64,000 nt of DNA from Pseudomonadota bacterium (GTDB taxonomy: Bacteria; Desulfobacterota; SM23-61). This document shows, one piece after another, positions 46,330 through 56,980 of the stretch; positions within the stretch are counted from its first letter, which is position 1, and every line of letters begins with the position of its first letter. The DNA lies in contig JAHJQK010000142.1 of assembly GCA_018819135.1 (NCBI GenBank), positions 1-64,000 of the forward strand. Reading direction: 5' to 3'. The position numbers and the translations under genes are program-made. The notes beneath the pieces were generated by a model that did not search any database, was not told the DNA's origin, and worked only from the letters and a program-made list of their open reading frames with translations.

Positions 46330-49233
46330 GTTCTTTCTCCACTACCTCATCAACTCGAAGCGATCTATGACTACCTTCTAAAACTCGCCCGGGTTCGTTT
46401 CCTTTTGGCTGATGATGCGGGCGCTGGTAAGACAATCATGGCCGGCCTTCTCATCCGGGAGCTTAAGTTGAGAGGGCTGACTGAACGCATTCTGATCGTC
46501 TGCCCGGCGAACCTCGCTTTTCAATGGCAACGGGAACTTAAAGAAAAGTTTGATGAGAAATTTATGATTCTTAAAGGGTATGACATTCGAGACCAGTTTG
46601 GAATGAATCAATGGCTGGAACAACGACAAGTCCTGACCTCCCTCGACTTGGCCAAGAGAGAAGACATCCTTCCAGGCCTCGGGCAAGTCCATTGGGATTT
46701 GGTAATTGTGGATGAGGCCCACAGAATGTCGGCTTCGGACGAAACCCACAAAACTGCACGTTACAAGCTGGGAGAACTTTTGCGCGATAGCTCCGACCAC
46801 CTTCTCTTGCTCACAGCAACCCCCCACAAGGGCGATCCGATAAATTTCAGCCTGTTCCTGCAGCTGCTCGACTATGATGCTTATGCGGACGTCAAATCCA
46901 TCCGTGAAGCCATGGGCCGCCGCAAGGCTCCATTTTACCTGCGGCGCACCAAGGAGGCGATGGTCTATTTCCCTGAACGGCAGGAAGACGGAAGATGGAT
47001 AGCCCGTAAGATTTTCACCAAGCGCATACCTCATACGGTAGATTTTCAAATCGATGGAGCCGAATTCGACCTCTATCGCGATGTGACTCGATTTGTAAAA
47101 TACCAGAGCACGAAAGCCGCTGCCCAGGGGGATGATCCTCGAGCAAGGGCAATCGGCTTCCTGATGTCCCTCTACCAACGCCGACTGGCCTCCAGTACCC
47201 ATGCTATGCGCCGCTCACTGGAAAATCGTGCCAAGCGCCTGGGGGTAGGTCTAAAACGAGCCCAGGAACTTGTCCGTTTAGTTCCTCCGGACATTCCCGA
47301 CCCGGAAGAGCTGGAGGAAATGGAAGAGCAGGAGCGCGAAAAACTGGAAGAGATCCTGGAGGCTATCACCCTTGCGGGCAGCGCGGAACAAGTACGGGAA
47401 GAGATCGAGGAGCTAAAAAGGCTGGCGGCGCAAGCCCAAGGGGTTGAATCCTGCGGCGCTGAGGCCAAATTATCCCGCTTAAAAAACCTGCTTCAGCAGG
47501 AAGGGTTCTTTGATCAGTCCGACAAGAGACTGCTTATCTTTACGGAATTCAAAGACACCCTTGATTATCTCATGGGCTGCCTGAGGAATTGGGGTTTCCG
47601 GGTTGGATGTATCCACGGCGGCATGAAAGCTGGATTCCGGGATGAGCCGGGTACTCGCCTTTACACGGAGCAACAATTCAAAGATGGGGCGATCCAGATT
47701 CTTGCGGCCACAGAAGCAGCGGGGGAAGGAATTAACCTCCAGTGTTGTAATGTTCTCTTTAATTATGATATCCCCTGGAACCCTAACCGCTTGGAACAGC
47801 GGATGGGCCGCATTCACCGGTATGGCCAGCACAAAGACTGCTTGATCTTCAATTTCGTCGCCACCAATACAATTGAAGGCCGGGTGCTCCAGCGCCTTTT
47901 GGAAAAGCTGCAAGAAATACGCGACAGCCTCGAAGATGATTCCGTTTTCAATGTGGTCGGAGAGATTCTTCCGGCAGCCCATATTGAGAGGGTATTGCGC
48001 GACTATTACGCCGGCCGCCTGGGGGATGCGGACCTGGAAGATCGCCTCCTAAAAGATGTTGATGAAGGACGGTTCAGAGCCATTTGCCAGAATGCCCTTG
48101 AAGGACTTGCTACCAAGACCCTGAACCTGGAAATGCTCATCGAACGCCGGGCCAAGGCTCAAGAGCGCCGATTAGTCCCTGAAACCATCGCCCGTTTCCT
48201 CCACGATTCTGCAGGTTATGTATCATTTACCCTGAAACCCATCTCGAACCTACCCCATACCTTTGACCCGGCCCGGACTCCAGGGGTTTTAAGGAACTAT
48301 GAAACTCAGACGGACTGGAAATTACCCTCCCTCTCCACAAAATATCCGCGCATCTCCACGGACCGGGAGATTGCCGAGAAGAATAACCTCGAATGGGTCA
48401 CTCCGGGACATCCCCTTTTTGAGGCCCTCAGGAAGCACGACCTGAATCTGGCGCAGGAGCATCTCGGGAAAGGGGCCTGTTTCTATTCCCTTCAGCATGA
48501 ATCTCCCGCCCGGCTGGATTTTTACCGAGCCCGGGTGGTGGACGGGCTTGGTCAAGTGATTCACGAACGCCTCTTTGCAGTGGAAATTGTAGATAATGAT
48601 AAATGCCAAATCCAGGATCCGGGCATACTTGGGAATTTTATGCCAACGGAGCCTCCGGAAAATCTCCCTCCCGTTGCGCTTGCCTCCGAGGCCACCGCAT
48701 GGCTTAACGAGCATGCGCTCACGTCTTTTGTGGAAGAGGTTCGTGCTGAGCGGATTAATGAAATTGAAAACATTGCCGAACACATAGAGTTTTCCCTGAC
48801 GGAGCTTTTACAAAAAGCAGACGAAGAGATTGGGCGGGCTGCCTCGGAAGTTGAACAGAAAGTTACCGGAGCGGAAGGGCGCCAGGTATACGATGTCCAC
48901 GAAAAGAACCTGGGATATGACATCACCAGCCTCCATTTGAATTCTGGCGAATTACGGCTCATCGAGGTCAAAGGGATTGCCGGCGATTCTGGGACGGTCC
49001 TGCTCACCCCGAATGAGCGGCGGGTTGCAGAGGACAGGCGAGATTGCTACTGGCTCTATATCGTCACCAACTGCAAAGGGAGCCCGAAGCTCCAGGATCC
49101 GGTTAAAGACCCCGCCCGCCTCAAATGGCATGAAGTGAAGAAAGTGGACCATTATTACTTGACGATAGATGCCGTAACCCAGCCAATGCAGATACGTGAA
49201 GAATTGAGAGACTTCAAGGGCCGGGAGGAATGA
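46330..49233 (+). pseudogene. SNF2-type helicase with C-terminal DUF3883, 5' truncated
   Basis: The open frame begins right after a TGA at 46327. Similarity starts at LPHQLEAIYDYLLKL (46342), then FLLADDAGAGKT (Walker A), VIVDEAHRM, LLLTATPHKGD, LIFTEFKDTLDYL, ATEAAGEGINLQ and QRMGRIHRYGQ: a complete SNF2 helicase core. The last 120 residues carry DUF3883 (LRLIEVKGIAGDSGTVLLTPNE), a nuclease-like or DNA-associated domain common in defence loci. About 90-110 N-terminal residues typical of the family are missing, as is any start codon with a ribosome site (the first candidate is a TTG at 46405). The stop overlaps the ORF6N gene. DrmD-like and related helicases have this layout. Confidence 0.75.
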
Positions 49234-50063
49234 TCGCGAATCGAATGGCTGAAAGAGTGAAAAATAGGAAAGCGGAAATGGAAAAGAATATCGCCGTAAT
49301 TCCTGTTGAGCGGATCGAGCGATTAATCTTCCTAATTCGTGGCCAGAGGGTGATGCTCGATCGTCATTTAGCCGTTCTTTATGGTGTGTCCACCAAAGTT
49401 CTAAACCAGGCGGTCAAGCGAAATAAAGGCAGGTTTCCGGAAGACTTTATGTTTCAATTGACCACCCAAGAAGCAAGAGTTTGGTGGGCCGATGTTATGG
49501 CGCCCCGTTTAAGGTCACAAAATGTGACCTTAAAGCGTGGCCAACACATCAAGTACGCTCCGTATGCGTTCATGGAGCATGGAATATTGATGCTGTCTTC
49601 AGTTCTAAATAGCGAACGAGCGGTTCAAGTCAACATCGAAATCATGCGGGCTTTTGTCAGGCTGCGCCAGGTGCTGTCGTCACACAGAGAACTCGCCCGA
49701 AAACTGGAGGAATTAGAACGTCATTTAAGAAATCATGATGAACAGATAGAGGCGATTTTTGATGCCATTCGCCAACTCATGACGCGGCCTGAACGGGATA
49801 GGAAACAGATTGGCTTTCATCTGAAAGAGCGGCATAGCCCCCTATATGGCAAGAGTAAAAAAGAGACACCCAAATTAACCTCATCAATTCAAATATTATT
49901 GTCGTTTGAGACTCTGAATTCGGGGGGAATCAAGATTAAAGACCCCACATGCACAGGCGTGCTGTTTTCGCCTAAGAAGGAGGAAGAAAGAATACCTTAT
50001 TACCGATGCCTGCCCCCAAACCAACGAATCCCGCATCGCCCACCATGCTCTCTACCCTATTGA
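49230..50063 (+). CDS. ORF6N-domain protein
   Basis: 277 residues. Residues 25-110 are an ORF6N domain: IRGQRVMLDRHLAVLYGVSTKV, VKRNKGRFPEDFMFQLT and YAFMEHGILMLSSVL, a DNA-binding-type domain of phage and mobile-element origin. A coiled segment follows (LARKLEELERHLRNHDEQIEAIF). Family members often end soon after QIGFHLKE; here a 70-residue unfamiliar tail follows. The ATG at 49230 overlaps the helicase stop (ATGA) and has GGGAGGA; a second ATG at 49278 is possible. Probably a regulator or accessory of the island. Confidence 0.8.
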   Translation: MIANRMAERVKNRKAEMEKNIAVIPVERIERLIFLIRGQRVMLDRHLAVLYGVSTKVLNQAVKRNKGRFPEDFMFQLTTQEARVWWADVMAPRLRSQNVTLKRGQHIKYAPYAFMEHGILMLSSVLNSERAVQVNIEIMRAFVRLRQVLSSHRELARKLEELERHLRNHDEQIEAIFDAIRQLMTRPERDRKQIGFHLKERHSPLYGKSKKETPKLTSSIQILLSFETLNSGGIKIKDPTCTGVLFSPKKEEERIPYYRCLPPNQRIPHRPPCSLPY

Positions 50064-50294
50064 AATGAATCCCGATATTCGTGTTGATTTTTTCCCTTCA
50101 ATTTAGTACATTCCAACTGAAAGTTAATCCTCCCTTAGTAATTCTCGTAATTTTATAAAGCACCAGGCCCTTAATCTTTATACGAGGGGAAATATGGCGG
50201 AGGCTGTGATCAAATTCGTGCAAAGTTGGAGATCCCCTTTCGCCTGACGGAAATAAAATTCGAGGTTCACGGCTAGAAATTCTGCTGAAGACTT

Positions 50295-51260
50295 GTGAAA
50301 ACCAATAAAGATACAAAACGCTTCGCAAGATATCAATTTGTGGTGAATCTCTTGTTGGCGAAAGATCGCTTTCGTAAGTCTGAGATCTATGAGGCCTTGA
50401 AGGATGAAAAGAAGGCCTTTATTGGCCGGGTCGTTAGCGGATTGGTAAGAGGAGGTTATTTAACCAAGGCAGGGGTTAAGACGAATACTCAATATTCCTG
50501 GTCAGCAAAAAGAGGGGATTTCAATGCCGGGCAGTGGATTGATCGGCAAGTTTTCACGGCTACCGTGAAGAGGTCACCATCCGTTGACCGTCCCAGAGAA
50601 CGCCTTCTTAAAGTCGGGGCCTCGGAGCTTAAAATTTCAGAGCTTTTAGCAATTCTGATCCGTTCAGGTCTTCAAGGTGAATCTGCGATGCAAGCCGGTG
50701 AGAAACTGGCGGCACTTTTTGGGGATGACCTTGAAAAATTGTCTCTCCAAGCCAGAGGAGAACTTAAACAGGTTAGCAAAGCCATAGGAGAGACAGCCTA
50801 TTGTCAAATTATGGCCGCCCTCGAACTGGGTAAAAAGTTGGCAAATCAGCGAGTGGGTGATTTGGCGCCAAGCTATAAAATTCGAAATACCTTGGACGCC
50901 CTTACTTACTGCAAAAAACATTTTGCCCGCTTGGCCCGGGAAGCTAAGCAAGAGGAATTTCATGTGGTTTTGCTGGATGAAAAACATAAGGTCATAAAAT
51001 CCGAACAGGTTACGATAGGCCTTTTAAGTCAATGCCTGGCCCACCCTCGTGAAGTCTTTAAACCGGCGATTCGGGAATCAGCCGTGTCAATTATCTTGGT
51101 GCACAACCATCCCAACGGAGATCCAACACCCAGCCAGGATGACAAAACAATAACCAAAGAACTTAAAAGGGCTGCTGAGACGCTCGGCATCCGAATTATC
51201 GATCATGTCATCGTGTCCAAAGATAAGGTCCTAAGCATGCTCGAAGAGAAGATATTGTAA
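50295..51260 (+). CDS. RadC-like JAB-domain protein with N-terminal winged-helix extension
   Basis: 321 residues, about 95 more than standard RadC. The extension (residues 10-60, FVVNLLLAKDRFRKSEIYEAL) looks like a winged-helix DNA-binding domain. The rest is RadC: helix-hairpin-helix part (ASELKISELLAILIRSGLQG) and the JAB/MPN metal site HNHPNGDPTPSQDD. GTG start. RadC-like proteins in accessory islands are often tied to mobile elements and anti-restriction rather than repair. It lies 23 bases before the restriction subunit gene. Confidence 0.85.
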   Translation: MKTNKDTKRFARYQFVVNLLLAKDRFRKSEIYEALKDEKKAFIGRVVSGLVRGGYLTKAGVKTNTQYSWSAKRGDFNAGQWIDRQVFTATVKRSPSVDRPRERLLKVGASELKISELLAILIRSGLQGESAMQAGEKLAALFGDDLEKLSLQARGELKQVSKAIGETAYCQIMAALELGKKLANQRVGDLAPSYKIRNTLDALTYCKKHFARLAREAKQEEFHVVLLDEKHKVIKSEQVTIGLLSQCLAHPREVFKPAIRESAVSIILVHNHPNGDPTPSQDDKTITKELKRAAETLGIRIIDHVIVSKDKVLSMLEEKIL

Positions 51261-51283
51261 CCTCTCAACTTGGGGCAATATTC

Positions 51284-53017
51284 ATGTATGATCCAGACTT
51301 TAACGAGGCAAAGACCAGGCAGGATTTCATAGATAAAGCCCTTAAGCAGGCTGGATGGAGTCCCATTGTCCGATTTCAACCAGGCATGTTGTATGACCAT
51401 TGCTCCGTTGAAGAATACCTAACGGCTACAGGCCCGGCTGACTATGTGCTGTTCCACAAAGGGAGGGCGTTGGCTTGCGTTGAGGGGAAAAAAGTAAAAA
51501 TAGGGCCGCAGAATGTCCTGCAACAGGCCAAGAGATATGCCCGGGGTTTTTCGGAAGGCCCTTGCTCCTTTGGCGATTATCATCTTCCTTTTGTCTATTC
51601 AACAAATGGAAAAATAATCTGGTTTCAGGATTTGAGAGACCCGCTTAGCCTTTCGAGGGAAGTTGCTGCGTTTCACACCCCTCTGGCCCTCATGGAAATG
51701 TTGAATAAAAATGTAGCCGCAGCCGCGGAGCGGCTTAAAGAGCATGAAATAGATGATAAATACTTATGGCCTTTTCAAATCGAAGCCATAAAGGCCATAG
51801 AACAGGCTATCTTGGAGCGAAGGCGTCTTATGCTGGTAGCCATGGCCACGGGCACAGGGAAGACCTTCACCATCGTAAATTTGATCTATCGTTTGATGAA
51901 AGCCAATTACGCCAAGCGTATCTTGTTCCTGGTAGATCGAAGAGCTCTGGCGGCCCAGGTGGTTACAGAAATGGCCAGTTTTGAAGCCGAACCGGGCTTA
52001 AAGTTTGATCAGTGTCATGAAGTTTACAGCCAGCGGATCAGGAGAGAAGACCTGCCGGAAATCCACAAAACCCATTTTACGGTCTTTGACTGCTTTAACG
52101 GCAGCCTCCTGAATTTCTTCCGCAAGACAACCGGTATCACCGCCGAAGCTCCCCTAAAGGCAACCAAATCCATCCGGGAAATTGTCCAGGCTATCGCGGA
52201 CAACGAGGATTGGCAGTACAATACCGGCGTTCTATCCAAAAGGCTTCACCGGATATCTAAAAGTATCACCCAGGAGGGCAGGCTGGCGTTTAATTATATC
52301 CTGGACTGTGATGTCGCCGAATTTGCCCGGACCCTGCATCAGAGGCTGGAGCAAAAATGGGAGCAGACCATCGAGATTTTACAAAGCGAAGACTTTCTTC
52401 ATATCTGTGAAGATTATCCGCGTCCCCAAAAGCCCTTCCTCAGAGCAGATTCGGCGGAAGATTATGTGAGCTCAAGAATAATTTTCCGGGCCAAGGATGG
52501 CAGAGAACTTGGGCCGCAGGACTATCTTCAGGAATTTGAAAGATTCGTAAGAGAGAATCCCCGGCATATTGAGGCCCTGGAGATACTTCTGCATCGCCCC
52601 CGGGAGTTTGACCCTAAGCACTTGAAGACCCTCAGGGAGATTTTAAGCACCCAACCGGATTTCCTTGATGATAAATTTACCGAAAAGAACCTCCGCCGTG
52701 CCTACAACAAGGAACTCGCGGACATCATCTCCATGATTCGCCACGCAGTTAGGGGTGATGAATTGCTTACCCCGGAACTGAGGGTTGATAGAGCCCTGAA
52801 CAAAATTAAATCCGGCCGTTCTTTTACGGCGGAACAAGAAAAATGGCTGGCCTTGATTAGAAGGCACCTCATCGAAAACCTGCTGATGGAGGAAGAGGAT
52901 ATAGATCAACTTCCAATTTTTACCCGAGAAGGAATTACCCGTAATAAATTGAACAAAATCTTTAACGGGGAGCTGAGAATATTGATGCAGGAGATTAATG
53001 AAGCTGTTGCAGCTTAA
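51284..53017 (+). pseudogene. hsdR: Type I restriction subunit HsdR with in-frame internal deletion
   Basis: 577 residues; EcoEI-type HsdR is roughly 900. The N-terminal nuclease domain (ADYVLFHKGRALACVEGKK) and Walker A (MATGTGKTFTIVNLIYRL) are present, then FLVDRRALAAQ and VYSQRIRREDL. At about 52051-52056 the sequence jumps in frame to PEIHKTHFTVFDCFNGSLL, which in relatives follows the helicase motif VI region. The DEAH-box, TATP and motifs IV-VI (some 300-350 residues) are missing. The C-terminal part (HLIENLLMEEEDIDQLPIF) is normal. It cannot translocate DNA, so restriction should be lost while modification could persist. Confidence 0.85.
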
Positions 53018-53053
53018 AAAGAGATTTAACATCAAATTTGGTGTTGACTGAAT

Positions 53054-53407
53054 ATGGAATTTACTGTAGAGTTTTATGAGACAGATTCAGGCAGATTTCC
53101 GGTCCGTGATTTCCTGGACCGCCTGAAAGAAACGGGTCCAAACGATTTTGCTGCCATAATGGCCGGGTTAGCCAAACTGAAAAATAGACAATATCACCGA
53201 CCTCCTCTATCTAAGCCAATTGGAGACGATCTTTTTGAGCTTCGTCATGTGGGAAAACTCAACACAAGGGTTTTTTACTTTTTCGCCAAAGGGCAAAGAA
53301 TCATAACCGTGCATGGAGTCAGGAATAAAGCAAGAGAGATTCCGGCTGGTGATCTTAAGGTTGCCTTGGAAAGAAAAAGCGATTGGCTGGCGAGGAATGC
53401 TTCATGA
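53054..53407 (+). CDS. RelE/HigB-type toxin (Gp49-like)
   Basis: 117 residues of the phage-derived Gp49/HigB group: VEFYETDSGRFPVRDFLDRL, PIGDDLFELRHVGKLNTRVFYF, and VHGVRNKAREIP. These toxins are ribosome-dependent mRNA interferases. The stop overlaps the antitoxin ATG (ATGA), the classic toxin-first order of HigBA. It sits between hsdR and hsdM, where toxin-antitoxin genes stabilise restriction loci. Confidence 0.88.
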   Translation: MEFTVEFYETDSGRFPVRDFLDRLKETGPNDFAAIMAGLAKLKNRQYHRPPLSKPIGDDLFELRHVGKLNTRVFYFFAKGQRIITVHGVRNKAREIPAGDLKVALERKSDWLARNAS

Positions 53408-53772
53408 AGGGAAAAACAAATTTCGACATTTATCTTGAAGAGCAGTTAAAGGATAAGGATTTTGCTGAACGTTTTAAACGGGCCGGCGAAGCATGGGATG
53501 TGGCAATTCAACTGGCCTCCCTGAGGAGAGATTCTGGAATGTCTCAAAAGGAGCTGGCACGGAGAGTGGGCACATCGCAGCAACAAATCAGCCGACTTGA
53601 ATCAACAGCTTATGAAGGCCACTCCTTAAGCATGTTACGCCGGGTTGCCGATGTTCTCGGGGCAAAAGTTCGCGTAGAAATTGAGCGCCAAAAACCAAGC
53701 ACGGAAGCCTTTGTGGCTGAAAGAAGATCTGTTTATAGAATTAAAAAAACGAAGGCCCAATCTCCTAAATAA
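53404..53772 (+). CDS. HigA-type helix-turn-helix antitoxin
   Basis: 122 residues from the ATG at 53404. An XRE-type helix-turn-helix is seen at SGMSQKELARRVGTSQQQIS, then LRRVADVLGAKVRVEIE. It neutralises the upstream toxin and probably represses the pair. Confidence 0.88.
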   Translation: MKGKTNFDIYLEEQLKDKDFAERFKRAGEAWDVAIQLASLRRDSGMSQKELARRVGTSQQQISRLESTAYEGHSLSMLRRVADVLGAKVRVEIERQKPSTEAFVAERRSVYRIKKTKAQSPK

Positions 53773-53807
53773 ACCAGGTGGGTAAAAAATTGTCCTCTCC
53801 CCATTTC

Positions 53808-53830
53808 CCCTCTCCCCTGGCGGGAGAGGG
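53808..53830. repeat. CCCTCTCCC/GGGAGAGGG palindrome
   Basis: A nine-base stem with a five-base loop, followed at 53846 by a short T run. It lies between higA and hsdM. The motif is a common proteobacterial intergenic palindrome and could also act as a weak terminator. Confidence 0.6.
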
Positions 53831-53863
53831 CCAGGGTGAGGGGGATTTTTAGAGAGGAGGTCT

Positions 53864-55306
53864 ATGATCGACGTCGTTGGAAAACTATGGGGTTTTTGCC
53901 ACACCCTCCGCCATGACGGCATTGACTATGGCGATTATATCGAGCAGTTGACCTATCTCTTATTCCTCAAGATGATCGAGGAGAAAGGGGTAAAAATCCC
54001 TTCGGAATATGCCTGGTCTGTTTTAAGGGAAAAGTCCGGCGTTGATCTGACGGATCACTATATGAAAACCCTGAGAGGTCTGGGAGAACAGCCCGGAATG
54101 CTCGGGGCCATCTATGCCGGTGCTTTGTCCCGTTTCAGCAACCCGGTCAATTTAAAACGCCTTGTTAACCTCATCGACGAAATTGAATGGACCGTTCTCA
54201 ACGTGGATGTAAAAGCCGCGGCCTATGAGGGTTTGCTGGAAAAATCTGCCGCCGAGGGAAAGAAAGGGGCCGGGCAATATTTCACCCCGCGCATCCTGAT
54301 TCAATCCATTGTTCGTTGCGTGCAACCTGATCCCCGCAAGAGTAAAGATTTTACTATCCATGATCCGGCAGCCGGGACCGGTGGATTTCTGGTCTGTGCT
54401 TATGAATGGCTCATGGAAAAAACCAAGGGCGGTCTCGAACGTTCGGAAGCCAAAAGAATTTTGACCTCAACTTACTCCGGAACCGAGCTTGTCCCCCGGC
54501 CCAGAAGGCTGGCCTTGATGAATCTCTATCTCCACGGCATCCAGGCTGACATCTACCTGGGAGACGCTATTTATGAACCGAAAAGGGGAAGCGACTATGA
54601 CTGCGTTATGACCAATCCTCCTTTCGGAACCAAGGGGGCAAATCAGGCACCCAATCGTGATGATTTCACCGTTGCTACCAGCAATAAACAACTCAACTTC
54701 GTTCAACACGTGATGAGTATTTTGAAACCAGGCGGACGAGCCGCCATCGTCGTTCCTGACAACGTGCTTTTTGCCGATCAGGCCGGTGAAGTTTTCAAAA
54801 TTCTCACCGAGGATTGCGACCTGCATACTGTCCTGCGCCTCCCAAATGGCACCTTCACCCCTTACAGCCCCGGCACCAAGACCAATGTTATCTTTTTTAC
54901 CAAGGGTTATCAAGCAGAGAACACCTGGGTTTACGATGCCCGAACCAATGTCCCGCGAATCACCAAAAAGGACCACCCCCTCACACCGCAGCCCTTTGCC
55001 GAATTCAAAGCCTGCTTTGGCCTCAATCCCGAAGGCCGCGCCAAACGCGACCCCAAGCAATCCAAAGAAGACCGCTGGCACTGCTTCAGCATTAATGAAG
55101 TGAAAGAACGTGACTTCAAAATCGACAGCCTTAAATGGCTTAAGGATGAATCCCTTGATGACATGGATGAATTGCCAGAGCCAGAAGAATTGGCTGCTGA
55201 CGCCATTTCAGAGCTTGAGGGGGCGGTTGAGGAATTGAATGCGATTATTTCCCTTTTAGAGAATGGGAATGGCAACAAATCATCCGCAGCGATCAAAGGG
55301 GTGTAA
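53864..55306 (+). CDS. hsdM: Type I DNA methyltransferase subunit HsdM
   Basis: 480 residues, complete. N-terminal HsdM helical domain (DYIEQLTYLLFLKMIEEKG), GQYFTPRILIQSIV, SAM-binding DPAAGTGGFL and the catalytic NPPF of N6-adenine methylases (MTNPPFGTKG). AGGAGG precedes the ATG. It forms the modification enzyme with HsdS; the HsdR partner nearby is broken. Confidence 0.93.
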   Translation: MIDVVGKLWGFCHTLRHDGIDYGDYIEQLTYLLFLKMIEEKGVKIPSEYAWSVLREKSGVDLTDHYMKTLRGLGEQPGMLGAIYAGALSRFSNPVNLKRLVNLIDEIEWTVLNVDVKAAAYEGLLEKSAAEGKKGAGQYFTPRILIQSIVRCVQPDPRKSKDFTIHDPAAGTGGFLVCAYEWLMEKTKGGLERSEAKRILTSTYSGTELVPRPRRLALMNLYLHGIQADIYLGDAIYEPKRGSDYDCVMTNPPFGTKGANQAPNRDDFTVATSNKQLNFVQHVMSILKPGGRAAIVVPDNVLFADQAGEVFKILTEDCDLHTVLRLPNGTFTPYSPGTKTNVIFFTKGYQAENTWVYDARTNVPRITKKDHPLTPQPFAEFKACFGLNPEGRAKRDPKQSKEDRWHCFSINEVKERDFKIDSLKWLKDESLDDMDELPEPEELAADAISELEGAVEELNAIISLLENGNGNKSSAAIKGV

Positions 55307-55329
55307 TCACAGTTAAAGGTTCTATTGTC

Positions 55330-56814
55330 ATGCAATCAAGCATAAATGTAACTAACGGTTTAGAGCTACCAGAAGGATGGGTTTATCCCAAATTAGGCGA
55401 GATCTTAAATGTCAATTATGGAAAAGGGCTAAAGGAGGCTACCCGAGCACCAGGAGACATTCCAGTATATGGTTCGAACGGAGTAGTAGGTCAACATAGC
55501 ATTCCCTTTACACAAGGGGCGACGATTATTATCGGTCGTAAAGGAACCGTCGGGGCAGTACATTTTTCAAATAGTCCCTGCTGGCCCATCGACACAACAT
55601 ATTTTATTGACGATTTTCATGGCCTAAATCCAAAATATCTTTTGTATTCACTTCGTAGTTTGAACTTGGCTGAGAGAGACACATCCACCGCAATTCCTGG
55701 ACTTAATAGAGAAGACCTTTACAGCCAACAAATACCACTCCCTCCGTTGCCCGAACAAAAGCGAATCGTGGCCAAAGTGGAGGAATTGCTCGCGCGGGTC
55801 AATTCGGCGCGTAAGCGCCTGGCCAAAGTAAAAACCATCCTCAAACGCTTCCGCCAGGCCGTCCTCTCCGCCGCCTGCTCCGGCCGCCTCACTTCCGACT
55901 GGCGAGAAAGGAATCCAAATATAGAATCAGTAGAGGTTTTATTAGAAAATATTCAAAAAAGAAGAATACACCTGGCTAACACGCCTTCACAAAAGCAAAA
56001 ATTAAATGAGATATACTTATATCGAGAGCAAGGGTATTCAGATTCAATGCCCGAAAACTGGAAATATCTGGCATTGGATAAACTTTGTGAGTCTTTTCAA
56101 TACGGCACCTCAAAAAAATCTGAGCCATCTGGGAAAGTCGCGGTATTACGGATGGGCAATATACAAAATGGAGAAATTGATTGGAATGACCTTGCTTATA
56201 CTTCTGACGACGAGGAGATAGAAAAATATAAACTCAATGCAGGAGATATCCTTTTTAATAGAACCAATAGCCCTGAGCTTGTTGGAAAGACAGGCATTTA
56301 CAAGGGAGAACGCCCTGCCATTTTTGCTGGTTATTTGATCAAAATTAATAATTTTAAGGAACTCGATTCAAGGTATCTCAATTTTTGTTTGAATACAAAT
56401 TATGCCAGAGATTATTGCTCGAAAGTGAAAACTGACGGAGTTAGCCAGTCTAACATCAATGCTCAAAAACTTGGAAAATTTGAAGTTCCTTTCTGCCCGG
56501 TTAAAGAACAACAAGAAATTGTGCGGCGCGTCGAAGCATTATTCAAGCTGGCTAACATGATTGAGAGGCGAGTAACGGGTGCGAGTTTGCGGGCTGGAAA
56601 AATGACCCAGGCAATTTTAATCAAGGCCTTCCGTGGCGAATTAGTTCCTACCGAAGCCGAACTGGCCCCCCGCGAAGGCCGCTCCTACGAACCCGCCTCC
56701 GAACTTCTGACCCGAATTAAAAAGGAATTAGGAAATGAGGTTAAATCGGACCCCCGCAAGCGGAATCGAATTAAAAAAGGGGGGTGGGCAACAAAGCAAA
56801 TAGTAGATATTTAA
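55330..56814 (+). CDS. hsdS: Type I specificity subunit HsdS
   Basis: 494 residues with two target-recognition domains (about 10-150 and 230-400) separated by helical spacers: LPPLPEQKRIVAKVEELLARV after the first, and VKEQQEIVRRVEALFKLA after the second, ending with AFRGELVPTEAE. It defines the DNA site methylated by HsdM. Both halves look complete. The base composition in the middle (55930-56470) is much more AT-rich than the flanks, suggesting the second recognition domain was swapped in by recombination. Confidence 0.92.
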   Translation: MQSSINVTNGLELPEGWVYPKLGEILNVNYGKGLKEATRAPGDIPVYGSNGVVGQHSIPFTQGATIIIGRKGTVGAVHFSNSPCWPIDTTYFIDDFHGLNPKYLLYSLRSLNLAERDTSTAIPGLNREDLYSQQIPLPPLPEQKRIVAKVEELLARVNSARKRLAKVKTILKRFRQAVLSAACSGRLTSDWRERNPNIESVEVLLENIQKRRIHLANTPSQKQKLNEIYLYREQGYSDSMPENWKYLALDKLCESFQYGTSKKSEPSGKVAVLRMGNIQNGEIDWNDLAYTSDDEEIEKYKLNAGDILFNRTNSPELVGKTGIYKGERPAIFAGYLIKINNFKELDSRYLNFCLNTNYARDYCSKVKTDGVSQSNINAQKLGKFEVPFCPVKEQQEIVRRVEALFKLANMIERRVTGASLRAGKMTQAILIKAFRGELVPTEAELAPREGRSYEPASELLTRIKKELGNEVKSDPRKRNRIKKGGWATKQIVDI

Positions 56815-56980
56815 ACAATAAAGATTTTATTCGCAGATTCATCATTCGCAAAAATCCAGATATGATCTGATGGGCACAGTCAGTAAGGTAAAGACTTCTT
56901 CACTACACTTTCATAAGTTTAAGAAAAGGTATAAATTACATTCGCAAATAGGGAATGAGGATACCTGATGGAGTTATCCA

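Noticed and set aside
50194-50247. 17-residue open frame with a fair ribosome site upstream of the RadC-like gene
   Set aside because: Too short to judge, no similarity recognised; it may be the start of a lost gene.
54467-55081. Minus-strand open frame opposite hsdM
   Set aside because: Shadow of hsdM, which has all methylase motifs.
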